A stretch of 64,000 nucleotides of DNA, from positions 1,426,001-1,490,000 of the forward strand of contig NZ_CP115483.1 of assembly GCF_027627455.1 (NCBI RefSeq). Reading direction: 5' to 3'. A program made the position numbers and the translations under genes. The DNA comes from Sphingobacterium sp. SYP-B4668. Its GTDB lineage: Bacteria; Bacteroidota; Bacteroidia; Sphingobacteriales; Sphingobacteriaceae. Shown here in pieces: positions 9,307 through 17,206 of this stretch. Within the stretch, counting starts at the first letter, position 1. Every line of letters begins with the position of its first letter. The notes under the pieces are model-generated. The model was not told where the DNA came from. It did not search any database and worked only from the letters and a program-made list of their open reading frames with translations.

Positions 9307-9924
9307 ATGAAAAGACTAACCACTCTATTTCTGATTGCAGCATTATTTTTATTAGCCTGCGACAGCAAAACAGATAAGAAAATTACCGAAACACAGTCAA
9401 CAACGGCAACTTGGATGAATGATAGTATAAATTTAGAAACAAATCATGGGCCCTCTACTGTTGAAACAGACGTGTTAGCAACCCTTCCTGTCAGGTATTT
9501 TCCGATCATTGACAGTACAAATTTCGACAATTTTGAGAAATCCGGTATACGCGACAAAGGTTTTCTGAAACGGATAAAGTTTGACCCCAGACGTAAAGAT
9601 GCAACAAATTTCAGGCTACTCTATAAAATACCTTTTTCTGAAGGCTATACTGCCATGGTCGTTTCCTATCAATGCGGTGAACACGAGCTGTTCACAATAT
9701 TGATTACAATAGATAAGGACAACAAAATAATCGACAAACTGGAAATTGCTTACGATGAGATTGCCGAATCCGCATTCGGGAAAGCGAGTAAAATAGAAAA
9801 AGACAAAATAGTGGTAACAAGCGCTAATTGGATGAGCGAAGAACCTATTTTTGATGCCGAAACGTACATTATACAAATCAATGGTAAGTTTAAAAAAATG
9901 CAAGCCGATCGCATGCAGGAATAA
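9307..9924 (+). CDS. Hypothetical lipoprotein (205 aa)
   Basis: It starts MKRLTTLFLIAALFLLACDS, a type II signal peptide with lipobox LLAC at Cys18; the mature protein begins CDSKTDKK and is predicted to be lipid-anchored. The mature part is mixed alpha/beta, with charged repeats and no recognised domain; a segment MVVSYQCGEHELFTILITID looks like a beta-hairpin. ATG at 9307 is the only start that keeps the signal. It is alone in its transcription unit as far as visible. Lineage-restricted hypothetical lipoproteins are typical island cargo; no function is proposed. Confidence 0.7.
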   Translation: MKRLTTLFLIAALFLLACDSKTDKKITETQSTTATWMNDSINLETNHGPSTVETDVLATLPVRYFPIIDSTNFDNFEKSGIRDKGFLKRIKFDPRRKDATNFRLLYKIPFSEGYTAMVVSYQCGEHELFTILITIDKDNKIIDKLEIAYDEIAESAFGKASKIEKDKIVVTSANWMSEEPIFDAETYIIQINGKFKKMQADRMQE

Positions 9925-9978
9925 AATGGCGCGGTAGAAAAAATATACATCCCATAAATTTTGAAATTTTTAAAACTG

Positions 9979-10272
9979 ATGCCAACAAATCTAAAAATTA
10001 TATCACATGAATTGATGGACAAGGAATATCTTCGGCTCTATGTTGTGTCCGGGAGCCAGCCGTGCGGTACTATCGATCTAATTTCCGAAAAGATCAATTT
10101 TAATATTGTCGGCAAATATTTCTTTAAGGGGATGAGCGCTATTAAGAATATCGCATTGAAGCATAGTGAAGAGAGGTTAGTTTTTAAATTTGGGAATAGC
10201 AAGAGCTTATCGGTTGGTTGTGACATGACAGCGTTTACAGCGGTCAGTATGCATATAAAATCTTTTCAGTAG
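9979..10272 (+). CDS. Hypothetical protein (97 aa)
   Basis: A small soluble protein starting MPTNLKIISHELMDKEYLRL. A TTG at 9961 would add six residues, but the ATG is preferred. The pattern alternates hydrophobic and polar residues, suggesting a beta-rich fold (LRLYVVSG, KINFNIVGKYFF, ERLVFKFGN). There is no signal peptide, TM segment or known motif. A further short frame follows 6 nt later, so the two may have been one operon. Function unknown; it may be a decaying remnant like its neighbours. Confidence 0.45.
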   Translation: MPTNLKIISHELMDKEYLRLYVVSGSQPCGTIDLISEKINFNIVGKYFFKGMSAIKNIALKHSEERLVFKFGNSKSLSVGCDMTAFTAVSMHIKSFQ

Positions 10273-10278
10273 GTGGCG

Positions 10279-10413
10279 ATGAAAATTATAAAAATGCACC
10301 GGGGCTATGTTGAAGTCGAAATAGACGGATACGACCTAAGGATAACAGGTGAAGCTATGTTGCCTAAATTGCCACCTGAACTATCGGAATATGTCCTTTT
10401 TAAAATACCTTGA
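10279..10413 (+). CDS. Short hypothetical ORF, probably truncated by frameshift
   Basis: A 44-codon frame, MKIIKMHRGYVEVEIDGY and onward, ends at 10411-10413. Just after it another frame reads SWANTYIHLDIDEEVLFSF and then SSEFFERSLLLIIE, ending near 10513. Together they look like one small protein of about 75-80 residues split by a one-base change. No family is recognised. It follows the 97-aa hypothetical by 6 nt, consistent with a former operon. Confidence 0.35.
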   Translation: MKIIKMHRGYVEVEIDGYDLRITGEAMLPKLPPELSEYVLFKIP

Positions 10414-10559
10414 GTTGGGCAAATACATATATTCACCTGGATATCGACGAAGAAGTACTTTTCTCGTTTTTGAGCAGCGAATTTTTTGAACGAAGCCTAC
10501 TTTTAATTATTGAATAAAATTTGATTAGAAACTGTTTAAAAATAAGCGGGTGATCATAT

Positions 10560-10809
10560 AATAAAATAGAAGCTGACTATTCTTATAAAAATATATCCAC
10601 CAGGGACGAAGCAGCTATTGGTCAATTCAGGGATTATAAAGGACAAACTTTGGCTGAAATCTGGAAATCTCCAAGGTTCAGTCTGCATTTTTTTCACGAC
10701 ACAGCGGGCAGTCTGTCCTTTCAGCAGCGATGTTTCTGTTGCTCCTTATTTTTTTACAATTGTGATTACACCGCAAATAGGAACTTGCAATTCAATCTAT
10801 ACTGAAATA
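10560..10809 (+). pseudogene. Degenerate coding remnant, unknown
   Basis: One frame without a start codon encodes protein-like sequence including IEADYSYKNISTRDEAAIGQ and YKGQTLAEIWKSPRFSLHFF, then loses character. It has no recognised family. The remaining sequence to 11018 contains nothing else that I can support. Confidence 0.3.
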
Positions 10810-11018
10810 GAAAATGAATAGTAGAATCGACGATACATGTTCTGTTTGTCTATGGCCAACAATGAAGCCCTAATTTTGAATATGTTAATTCGGATATTTA
10901 AGGAGTGCTACCATTAGCCGAACCTTTGGGGTATCGACTAACCAGATCAATTATGATTAGTGAAATCATTGCGCTGTCAGCGTGTTTTAGATTCCGTGTA
11001 AAAAAAATATAAATATAC

Positions 11019-11065
11019 TTTGCGCAATCAAATGATTGCAGTTATATTTGCAATCAATTAGTTGC
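11019..11065 (+). promoter_or_regulatory. Promoter with twin inverted-repeat operators for the ArsR-family operon
   Basis: TTTG (11019-11022), a 20-nt spacer and TATATTTG (11043-11050) form a canonical Bacteroidota promoter. The spacer holds a perfect inverted repeat GCAATCA-AA-TGATTGC (11024-11039), and a near copy, GCAATCA-AT-TAGTTGC, lies at 11050-11065, centred 26 bp downstream. Two sites bracketing the -7 box fit autorepression by the ArsR-type protein encoded 14 nt further on. Confidence 0.65.
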
Positions 11066-11078
11066 GAATAATTAAACA

Positions 11079-11405
11079 ATGAATAAAAGAAGAGACATAT
11101 TTCAAGCCATAGCTGATCCTACTAGACGGGCCATTATTATGTTGCTAGCTGTTGGGGCAATGACACCAAATGCTATAGCAGAACATTTCGATAGCAGCCG
11201 ACAAGCCATATCCAAACATTTACAAATCCTCACTTCATGTGAAATCGTAAAACAGGAACAGCAGGGGAGGCAGATACAATACCACCTAAATGCAGATAAA
11301 ATGAAAGAAGTCGAAAAATGGTTAGAGCAATTCAAATTACTTCTTTCGAAACGATTTGAGCAGCTTGATGAAGTATTAAAACAATTAAAATCCGATATAC
11401 AATGA
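11079..11405 (+). CDS. ArsR/SdpR-family winged-helix transcriptional repressor
   Basis: A 108-residue DNA-binding protein: winged helix with start RRDIFQAIADPTRRAIIMLL and recognition region SSRQAISKHLQIL (about 47-59). It lacks the ELCVCDL metal site of ArsR/SmtB sensors, so it belongs to the metal-independent SdpR/autorepressor-like group that typically precedes an SRPBCC gene. It probably binds the inverted repeats at 11024-11065 and represses its own operon. Its stop overlaps the next start (ATGA, 11402-11405), implying translational coupling. Confidence 0.87.
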   Translation: MNKRRDIFQAIADPTRRAIIMLLAVGAMTPNAIAEHFDSSRQAISKHLQILTSCEIVKQEQQGRQIQYHLNADKMKEVEKWLEQFKLLLSKRFEQLDEVLKQLKSDIQ

Positions 11406-12373
11406 AGAAATCAGTTTTATTCGACTTTATTGTCGACAAGGAAAATAACAAAATCAATGTCGAGAGATCTTTTGACGCTCCCGTTGACTTAGTGTGGGCA
11501 GCTTGGACAGAGGCAGATATTTTAGACAGATGGTGGGCTCCAAAACCGTATCAAGCAGTCACAAAATCATTGAATTTTGCTGAAGGTGGCCAGTGGCATT
11601 ATTATATGTTAAGCCCTGAAGGAGAAAAGCATTGGTGTGTTTTTGATTATGAAGTAATTAGACCCTTGAAATTTTATGGCGGTAGTGATGCTTTTTGTGA
11701 TGAAAATGCGGTTGTAAACGACAGCAAGCCACGAGTTAAGTGGGAAAATGGTTTTACCGCTAATGACAATCAAACCGTAGTAAACATCCAGTTACAATTT
11801 GAGACCCTTGAAGACTTGCATGCCATTATTGAGATGGGATTCAAAGAAGGATTTACAGCAGGTCTGGAAAACTTGGATCAATATATCGCCGCACAATTTT
11901 ATCTCCGACAACAAAACAAACCTAACAATCAACCAAGAGTGACTACTTATGTGAATTTTCCGGGCAATACGGAAGAAGCATTTTTGTTTTACAAATCAGT
12001 TTTCAAAACAGAATTTTCGGGAAAAGGCATTCAACGTTTCGGTGATATTCCTGCCGAAGCCGGTCATCCGGCAGTTGCAGAAAATATAAAGAAAATGGTT
12101 TTGCATGTAGAGCTTCCGCTTCTAGGTGGGCATGTATTAATGGGTACAGATGCACCTAAAGAAATGGGGTTTACACTTACCAAAGGGAACAATATGCACA
12201 TTTGCCTAGAACCTGCAACGAGAGAAGAGGCCAAACGACTTTTTGATGAACTATCGAATGGTGGAACTATCACCATGCCTTTACAGGATATGTTTTTCGG
12301 AGCCTACTTTGGCGAGTTTTCTGATAAATTTGGAATCAACTGGATGATTAATTTTCAAAACACTAAGCAATGA
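11402..12373 (+). CDS. SRPBCC (AHSA1) - VOC/PhnB fusion protein
   Basis: 323 residues with two domains. Residues about 15-165 are an AHSA1-type SRPBCC ligand-binding domain (RSFDAPVDLVWAAWTEADIL, then DRWWAPK). Residues about 175-320 are a PhnB-like VOC domain (TYVNFPGNTEEAFLFYKSVF; later HVLMGTDAP and FFGAYFGEFSDKFGINWMI). Both classes bind small hydrophobic or aromatic ligands; the VOC half may be an enzyme or a binding module. The two are more often encoded as separate neighbours, so this is a fusion or a natural joint. It is coupled by ATGA overlaps to the repressor before it and the membrane gene after it. Confidence 0.83.
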   Translation: MKKSVLFDFIVDKENNKINVERSFDAPVDLVWAAWTEADILDRWWAPKPYQAVTKSLNFAEGGQWHYYMLSPEGEKHWCVFDYEVIRPLKFYGGSDAFCDENAVVNDSKPRVKWENGFTANDNQTVVNIQLQFETLEDLHAIIEMGFKEGFTAGLENLDQYIAAQFYLRQQNKPNNQPRVTTYVNFPGNTEEAFLFYKSVFKTEFSGKGIQRFGDIPAEAGHPAVAENIKKMVLHVELPLLGGHVLMGTDAPKEMGFTLTKGNNMHICLEPATREEAKRLFDELSNGGTITMPLQDMFFGAYFGEFSDKFGINWMINFQNTKQ

Positions 12374-13005
12374 ACAAATTAAACGTCACAAAATTTAGTG
12401 CTGTTGGATTTATATTAATTCTATTACTGCTGCACTTCCTTAACTCGTCAGTGAATCCCAATTGGCAACCTATTAGTGAATACGCATTAGGCAATTTCGG
12501 TTGGTTAATGAATTTGGCTTTTATTTTATTTGGGGTATCATTTGTTTTTTTGGGTATTGCAATATTTCAAAAATTACCAAATATCAGTGCAAAGATTGGA
12601 GCTGTTCTATTAATTTTATCATCAATTGGTAACTTCATTGCTGGTTTTTTTAATACAGATCCTATTACCACAAAGCCAGATAACATATCAACTAGTGGAG
12701 AGGTTCATAGTATTGCGGCTAGCTTTTTGGGATTTATGATTTTAGCCACTATATTTATAACAATACAATTTTATAAACAAAATTCGCTGAAACCATACAA
12801 AAAACCAATGTTGATTATGACTGTTATGCTTTGGGTTTCAGAACTAACACTAGTTGGTTTTATGGGGTATTATTTAAGTGAAACTAACGGAATGATTTCT
12901 GAAGAAACACCAATAGGTTGGTATGGAAGGATTGTTGTGATACTATGTGCAATTTGGTGCTATATGTGTGCCAATAACATCCGAAAAAGCGAACTTTCAA
13001 TTTAG
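12370..13005 (+). CDS. DUF998-family membrane protein
   Basis: A 211-residue integral membrane protein with about six hydrophobic segments. The N-terminal loop NPNWQPISEYALGNFGW and the second-loop GFFNTDP fit DUF998. Its start overlaps the stop of the fusion gene (ATGA), so it belongs to the ArsR-controlled operon. The function of the family is not established. Confidence 0.75.
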   Translation: MNKLNVTKFSAVGFILILLLLHFLNSSVNPNWQPISEYALGNFGWLMNLAFILFGVSFVFLGIAIFQKLPNISAKIGAVLLILSSIGNFIAGFFNTDPITTKPDNISTSGEVHSIAASFLGFMILATIFITIQFYKQNSLKPYKKPMLIMTVMLWVSELTLVGFMGYYLSETNGMISEETPIGWYGRIVVILCAIWCYMCANNIRKSELSI

Positions 13006-13013
13006 ATGATGCC

Positions 13014-13412
13014 ATGAATAAAATAGAACAATTCATCGAGGAAAAAATTAAACCCGAATTCAGACCTATTTTCTTAAATTTCAGAACATTGGTTCAGAAC
13101 AAATTCCCGTTTATACAAGAGGAAATGCGAGGAGGGACAGAAAAATACTATGGTGTACCAGTTTACCGAAACAACAAGATTATAGTTACTGTCAGCCCAA
13201 CACAGAAAGGCATCACATTCTCATTTACCGAAGGCAAAAAAATGAAAGATAAGTTCGGAAAGTTAGAAGGAGTTGGTAATAAATCGTTAAACTTAAGAAT
13301 TACAAGTTTGAAAAATTATTCGGACGCAATGCTTGAATATTATATTATGCAAGCGATTGAAATTGACTCTGTTGAAGTAAAGAACAAAGTGGCAGAGGGT
13401 AAAAAAATATAG
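13014..13412 (+). CDS. DUF1801-domain protein
   Basis: 132 residues with the DUF1801 layout: N-terminal helix, a central beta-sheet around KYYGVPVYRNNKIIVTVSP, and a helical end with KNYSDAMLEYYIMQAIE. It follows DUF998 by 8 nt, so it is probably the last gene of the ArsR operon. DUF1801 proteins are small, cytosolic and uncharacterised, often found beside SRPBCC/VOC genes. No catalytic residues can be assigned. Confidence 0.75.
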   Translation: MNKIEQFIEEKIKPEFRPIFLNFRTLVQNKFPFIQEEMRGGTEKYYGVPVYRNNKIIVTVSPTQKGITFSFTEGKKMKDKFGKLEGVGNKSLNLRITSLKNYSDAMLEYYIMQAIEIDSVEVKNKVAEGKKI

Positions 13413-13493
13413 AATAAAGCAGTATTCACAAGGGGAGATGCACGAGGTTTTCTTTTTAAAGCAGTAGGTCCGAACTTTCTATTAGTAGGTTCC

Positions 13494-13749
13494 ATTTAAG
13501 GTATTTATAAAGCCTCTAAGAGTGAAAGGATGCTTTCAGAAAATGCCTCAAAAGGGAGAAACGCATATTATAACTACTACCAATGTAGCTCCCCCTGCGG
13601 TACAAGGTGTAAGGCAGAAATCGCAAATAAAGCTTTTGTAGAACAATTACGGTATTTATCACCAAAGGCAGATTTGGTAGATGTCTTTATTGAACGTTTG
13701 TAAGCGATTTCATTATGCCAAACGAAAGCCCAAAGCAGTGAAAGAAAAG
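13494..13749 (+). pseudogene. Serine recombinase C-terminal remnant (copy A)
   Basis: The frame reads SERMLSENASKGRNAYYNYY then QCSSPCGTRCKAE and AFVEQLRYLSPKADLVDVFI before a premature stop near 13701. This is the zinc-ribbon (CxxxC half) and the start of the coiled coil of a large serine recombinase. It aligns with copy B (17368 onward), but the first zinc-ribbon cysteine pair is lost, and about 400 bp of the coiled-coil region is deleted so that the sequence jumps straight into the 152-bp repeat at 13750. Confidence 0.65.
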
Positions 13750-13901
13750 GTCCCAAGAAGTGACTCCGCTGGGATTGGTTCAGTCCCACAATCCCCAAAC
13801 ACCGTCCTGAACCTTCTCCGAATTGAACCCGGCCGACTCTTCTGTTCTTACCCTATTGGATACAAAAAAAGCCCAATCTTTCGATTGAGCTTTTCTTGTG
13901 A
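13750..13901. repeat. 152-bp direct repeat, copy 1
   Basis: It matches 18024-18175 with about 7 mismatches and no gaps by eye. It begins GTCCCAAGA, carries CCGCTGGGATTGGTT and CCGGCCGACTCTTCTGTTC, and ends with the tRNA-Lys terminator hairpin (AAGCCCAATC...GATTGAGCTT) and TTCTTGTGA. The copy at 18 kb is in its natural place beside the tRNA; this one is displaced. Confidence 0.88.
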
Positions 13902-13955
13902 ACCCACTGGTACAGAACTCGAACCATCTATTGGACGATTTGCGAAGATTGAATC
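13898..13955. repeat. att-like repeat, middle copy
   Basis: Directly after the 152-bp repeat comes TGAACCCACTGGTACAGAAC followed by TCGAACCA, a modified version of the reversed tRNA-Lys 3' end (TGATCCCGCTGG...TTCGAACCC). It shares CTGGTACAGAAyTCGAACCA and the following 25 bp with 8188-8236. It probably marks the junction between two stacked elements. Confidence 0.55.
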
Positions 13956-14096
13956 AGCTAAAAGATATACGACTTCAAATTAACGAAGATGAAAAAGTTA
14001 AATCTAACAGCGAAAAAAAAGTGCTTTTTAAGCATGCTGACAACTAGATTGCTATTGTTATTCTAGCACTAAATATAGGAGGTGTCTTTATGCTAG

Positions 14097-14330
14097 CTAC
14101 CTTACCTTTTTATCAATAATCATATTTTCTAAGAATTTAGGCGAATGTTTGTTATATTCAAGAAAACTGAGTAGTTCACGTAAATTTATAAATGGATGCC
14201 ACTTGTTTTTACACGATTCAACAATAATTTTCTCAAAAGTTGACTGTAGTTCTTCGCCGACATGGTCTGCTAAGATTATGTAATCTTCCCCGAATTTAGC
14301 TAGGATTATTAAAGTAGTTTTATAATTTAT
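14097..14330 (-). pseudogene. 5'-truncated gene cut by the IS fragment, unknown product
   Basis: The minus strand is open for about 80 codons with no ATG near its 5' end: INYKTTLIILAKFGEDYIIL, then ADHVGEELQSTFEKIIVES, then WHPFINLRELLSFLEYN, and stop at 14099-14097. The composition is that of a real globular protein. The upstream part is replaced by the IS3-type orfA that starts at 14336 on the other strand, so insertion probably removed its start. No family is recognised. Confidence 0.45.
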
Positions 14331-14335
14331 GGATA

Positions 14336-14593
14336 ATGAGAAAAAGTAAATTTAGCGAGTCGCAAATCATCAAGATTTTATCACTTCAAGAGTCAGGTCA
14401 ATCTGTTTCTGACATTTGCCGAGAGAATGGTATCAGTCAGGGTACATTCTATTCCTGGCGGAGTAAATATTCAGGAATGGAAGCATCCCAATTGAAGCAA
14501 CTCAAGGACAATCTGCCTACAGTTACATGGCTGAACCGGTTGCTGGCTACAAGCTCAGTTACTAGCTCTGGGGAGCAGGCATCCTGTTCTTAA
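14336..14593 (+). pseudogene. IS3-family transposase OrfA, truncated
   Basis: The first 57 residues are a clear HTH_Tnp_1 domain: MRKSKFSESQIIKILSLQES, then SVSDICRENGISQGTFYSWR and KYSGMEASQLKQLK. After that the frame degenerates (DNLPTVTWLNRL and on to 14593), where a normal OrfA continues as a leucine zipper. No orfB with a DDE domain follows. The sequence to 14783 contains no other gene. Confidence 0.8.
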
Positions 14594-14783
14594 TGTGTTA
14601 GCTATGCGGGATTTTACATATAATCAGTTGTTTCTTATATGGCGATGCCTGATCCGCCTTGACCGTTTTTCGATCAGATGATCAGACGTTCACTTAATTG
14701 AGCTTGTTGCACGAATTATTTATTTGGACGTCTCAGCAGGTAAAATTGAACTTTTCAACAAACGAACTGCTACTTAAGCTCGA

Positions 14784-14810
14784 TATCTTTGCTTTATCAA
14801 AAGCAAAGAT
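14784..14810 (+). promoter_or_regulatory. -7 box overlapped by a perfect inverted repeat before the aldehyde dehydrogenase
   Basis: TATCTTTG (14784-14791) fits the -7 consensus. An inverted repeat with 11-bp perfect arms, ATCTTTGCTTT (14785-14795) and AAAGCAAAGAT (14800-14810), ends 3 nt before the ATG. It could be an operator, or an mRNA hairpin sitting on the start codon. Confidence 0.5.
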
Positions 14811-14813
14811 AAA

Positions 14814-16229
14814 ATGAAAGTAATCGATAAAATTTATGTGAATGGGGTTTTTATAAAACCAGAGGGAACAGATTTTTTTAATCTTGTAAACCCCGTTAAT
14901 CAGGAGTTGTTAGGTAAAGTGGTAATGGCTAATAAATCAGATACTCGAAAGGCTATTGCAGCAGCAAAAAAAGCGCTAGAAGGCTTTTCCTTAACCACAG
15001 CATCTCAACGGGTTGGATATTTAAATAAACTACACAAAGCTGTCGAAAAGCGCAAAGCCATCTTAGTAGATACCATGGTGCTTGAATTTGGTGGACCAAG
15101 GCAATTTTCTAGTGCCATTGTAGATGCCGCTCTAAATGCAATTGGAGCGATGACTAAAGTGGCTGAGAACTTCAAATTTGAGGAGACTGACCACTTAACA
15201 ACGGTTCGCATGCAACCGGTCGGTGTTGTTGGTATTATTACGCCATGGAACGCAAGCTACATGTTTATTCTGAACAAACTAGCAACCGCTGTCGCGGCCG
15301 GTTGTACAGTAGTTATAAAACCCAGTGAGATGAGTGCCATGCAAACGGAAATAGTGCTAGAGGCTATTGATGAAGTCGGTTTTCCGCCCGGTGTAGTGAA
15401 TGTGTTAAATGGTTATGGCAATGAAGTTGGAGAAGAACTAAGTCTTAATAAGGACGTCAATAAAATTTCATTCACAGGTTCTACCGTCGTTGGGAAAGCA
15501 ATTTCACAAAAGGCGGTTGATACCATGAAAAGAATCACCTTAGAATTAGGAGGGAAATCTCCAAATATCATTTTGGATGATGCCAACTTTGAAGAAGCTT
15601 TGGTCAGGTCTTTGTATTTAGGTTTATCAAATTCTGGACAAATATGTACGGCTGCGACACGAATTTTAGTTCCCGAAAATAAAATAGATTTGGTAAAAGA
15701 GATTATAAAGGAAAAGATCTCAATTTTTAAAGCTGATTTGCCGAATGATCCTAACACCGTTGTGGGACCGTTGGTAAGTGTTAAGCAATACGAGAGAGTC
15801 CAAGAATATATTCAAATAGGAATAAATGAAGGGGCTGAAGTCCTAGTTGGAGGTTTGGGGCATCCTGAAGGATTTGAAAGTGGTAACTTCGTCAAACCTA
15901 CTATTTTTGTAAATGTCAATAATAAAATGCGCGTTGCTCAAGAAGAAATTTTTGGCCCTGTATTGTGCATCATAACCTACAAAACTGTAGAGGAAGCCAT
16001 AACCATTGCAAATGATACGGCGTACGGTCTAGCGGCTTATGTTCAAGGTGAAGATAGAGATAGAATCAATCAAGTAGTGAATCAAATAGACGCAGGGTAT
16101 ATTACTGTTAATGCGGCTAATCCTGACCCATTAGCTCCATTTGGTGGGTTCAAGCAATCCGGTATCGGTCGAGAATTTGGCAAGCCAGGACTATCAGCCT
16201 ACTTAGAAATAAAAACAATTTTAAGATAA
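14814..16229 (+). CDS. NAD(P)-dependent aldehyde dehydrogenase
   Basis: A 471-residue ALDH-superfamily enzyme oxidising an aldehyde to a carboxylate. Catalytic Cys278 is in NSGQICTAATRI; general-base Glu244 in LELGGKSPN; cofactor segments are TPWNASYM (about 143-150), KPSEMSA (169-175) and FTGSTVVGKA (220-229). The end, GGFKQSGIGREFGKPGL, is typical. The substrate cannot be fixed from sequence. An AraC regulator follows just after the terminator, and both lie in the accessory region, suggesting a mobile two-gene aldehyde-response unit. Confidence 0.92.
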   Translation: MKVIDKIYVNGVFIKPEGTDFFNLVNPVNQELLGKVVMANKSDTRKAIAAAKKALEGFSLTTASQRVGYLNKLHKAVEKRKAILVDTMVLEFGGPRQFSSAIVDAALNAIGAMTKVAENFKFEETDHLTTVRMQPVGVVGIITPWNASYMFILNKLATAVAAGCTVVIKPSEMSAMQTEIVLEAIDEVGFPPGVVNVLNGYGNEVGEELSLNKDVNKISFTGSTVVGKAISQKAVDTMKRITLELGGKSPNIILDDANFEEALVRSLYLGLSNSGQICTAATRILVPENKIDLVKEIIKEKISIFKADLPNDPNTVVGPLVSVKQYERVQEYIQIGINEGAEVLVGGLGHPEGFESGNFVKPTIFVNVNNKMRVAQEEIFGPVLCIITYKTVEEAITIANDTAYGLAAYVQGEDRDRINQVVNQIDAGYITVNAANPDPLAPFGGFKQSGIGREFGKPGLSAYLEIKTILR

Positions 16230-16230
16230 A

Positions 16231-16264
16231 AAAAAAGCAACTTTGTAATGAAGTTGCTTTTTTT
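16231..16264 (+). terminator. Rho-independent terminator after the aldehyde dehydrogenase
   Basis: AAAAAAGCAACTT (16231-16243) pairs with AAGTTGCTTTTTTT (16251-16264) and ends in a long T run. It overlaps the first possible start of the AraC gene at 16248, which argues for a later start there. Confidence 0.88.
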
Positions 16265-16277
16265 TTATCTTATACAC

Positions 16278-17102
16278 ATGCTTATGTATCCATTACCTGA
16301 CAATCGTACGAATTTCACATCTTGTCTTTCAGATATTATAGATGATGGAGAGGAGTTTATAAATGACCATTATTTTACATTTCAGACGTCAGGATCGTTA
16401 TTAATTAAAGAAGAAGACACACAGCATTATTTTTCGCAGGGCGACTTCCGTTTGAGCAAAAGAAATAGCCTCGCTAAATTTCAAAAAATCGAACATAACG
16501 GACAGCGGTTTGAATCGATTCATATTTGTTTGGATCAGAATAGTTTGAAGGAGGTCTATGAGTCTTTTAGAGTTGAAGTTAATCCACATAAGTTTAAGAA
16601 TAAAAGTGTAATACCTATCTCTTCCCACAACCTGTACGTGAACTTCATTCAGTCGTATCGTGTTTATCTAAATCTCTTACCAAAAGATCGCCTGCAGTTT
16701 ATGAGTTTAAAAGTAAAAGAGATTATCTTTCTCTTACTATACCTAAATCCGGAGTTGAAAGATGTCTTGTTTAATTTTAGCGCGCCAGATAAAATAGACT
16801 TAGAAGCATTTATGAATAAGAATTTCCAGTATAATATTCCGCTAAATCGATTCGCTTATCTAACTGGGAGGAGTTTGAGTACATTTAAACGTGATTTTGA
16901 GAAGATATTTAAAGAGTCGCCCAGCAAATGGTTGTTAGATCGACGTTTATACGAGGCTCGATTCCTAATTGCGGAAAAAGGTCTAAAGCCGAAAGATTTT
17001 TACCTCGAAATAGGTTTCGAGAACCTATCGCATTTTTCATATGCATACAAGAAGAAGTTTAACGTTACACCTTTACAAATCAGATCTTCATTGGAGAGCT
17101 GA
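16278..17102 (+). CDS. AraC-family transcriptional regulator
   Basis: About 274 residues. The C-terminal AraC domain has two helix-turn-helix motifs: PLNRFAYLTGRSLSTFKRDF and the second ending YLEIGFENLSHFSYAYKKKF, then the family signature NVTPLQIR. The N-terminal half is an effector-binding region with weak similarity to other Bacteroidota AraC proteins. The start is ATG 16278 (or 16284), because an ATG at 16248 lies within the terminator stem. It may control the adjacent aldehyde dehydrogenase. Confidence 0.87.
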   Translation: MLMYPLPDNRTNFTSCLSDIIDDGEEFINDHYFTFQTSGSLLIKEEDTQHYFSQGDFRLSKRNSLAKFQKIEHNGQRFESIHICLDQNSLKEVYESFRVEVNPHKFKNKSVIPISSHNLYVNFIQSYRVYLNLLPKDRLQFMSLKVKEIIFLLLYLNPELKDVLFNFSAPDKIDLEAFMNKNFQYNIPLNRFAYLTGRSLSTFKRDFEKIFKESPSKWLLDRRLYEARFLIAEKGLKPKDFYLEIGFENLSHFSYAYKKKFNVTPLQIRSSLES

Positions 17103-17110
17103 AAAATGTG

Positions 17111-17128
17111 ATCCGCCAGCTGGCGGAT
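17111..17128. repeat. Perfect 18-bp palindrome
   Basis: ATCCGCCAGC-TGGCGGAT is exactly self-complementary and G+C-rich in an A+T-rich setting, 9 nt after the AraC stop. No T run follows, so it is not a standard terminator. It could be a repeated extragenic palindrome or a protein-binding site. Confidence 0.55.
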
Positions 17129-17206
17129 AGTCCGCGTCTCTCTCCATCTCCGTGATTTAGTTCGCAAAGAAGTTGGCGACACCTTTTGAGAAATTATTAT
17201 AAACGA

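Noticed and set aside
13681..13983. 100-codon ORF through the recombinase remnant and repeat
   Set aside because: It crosses the tRNA terminator copy and the att-like repeat in a frame unrelated to the recombinase; not coding.
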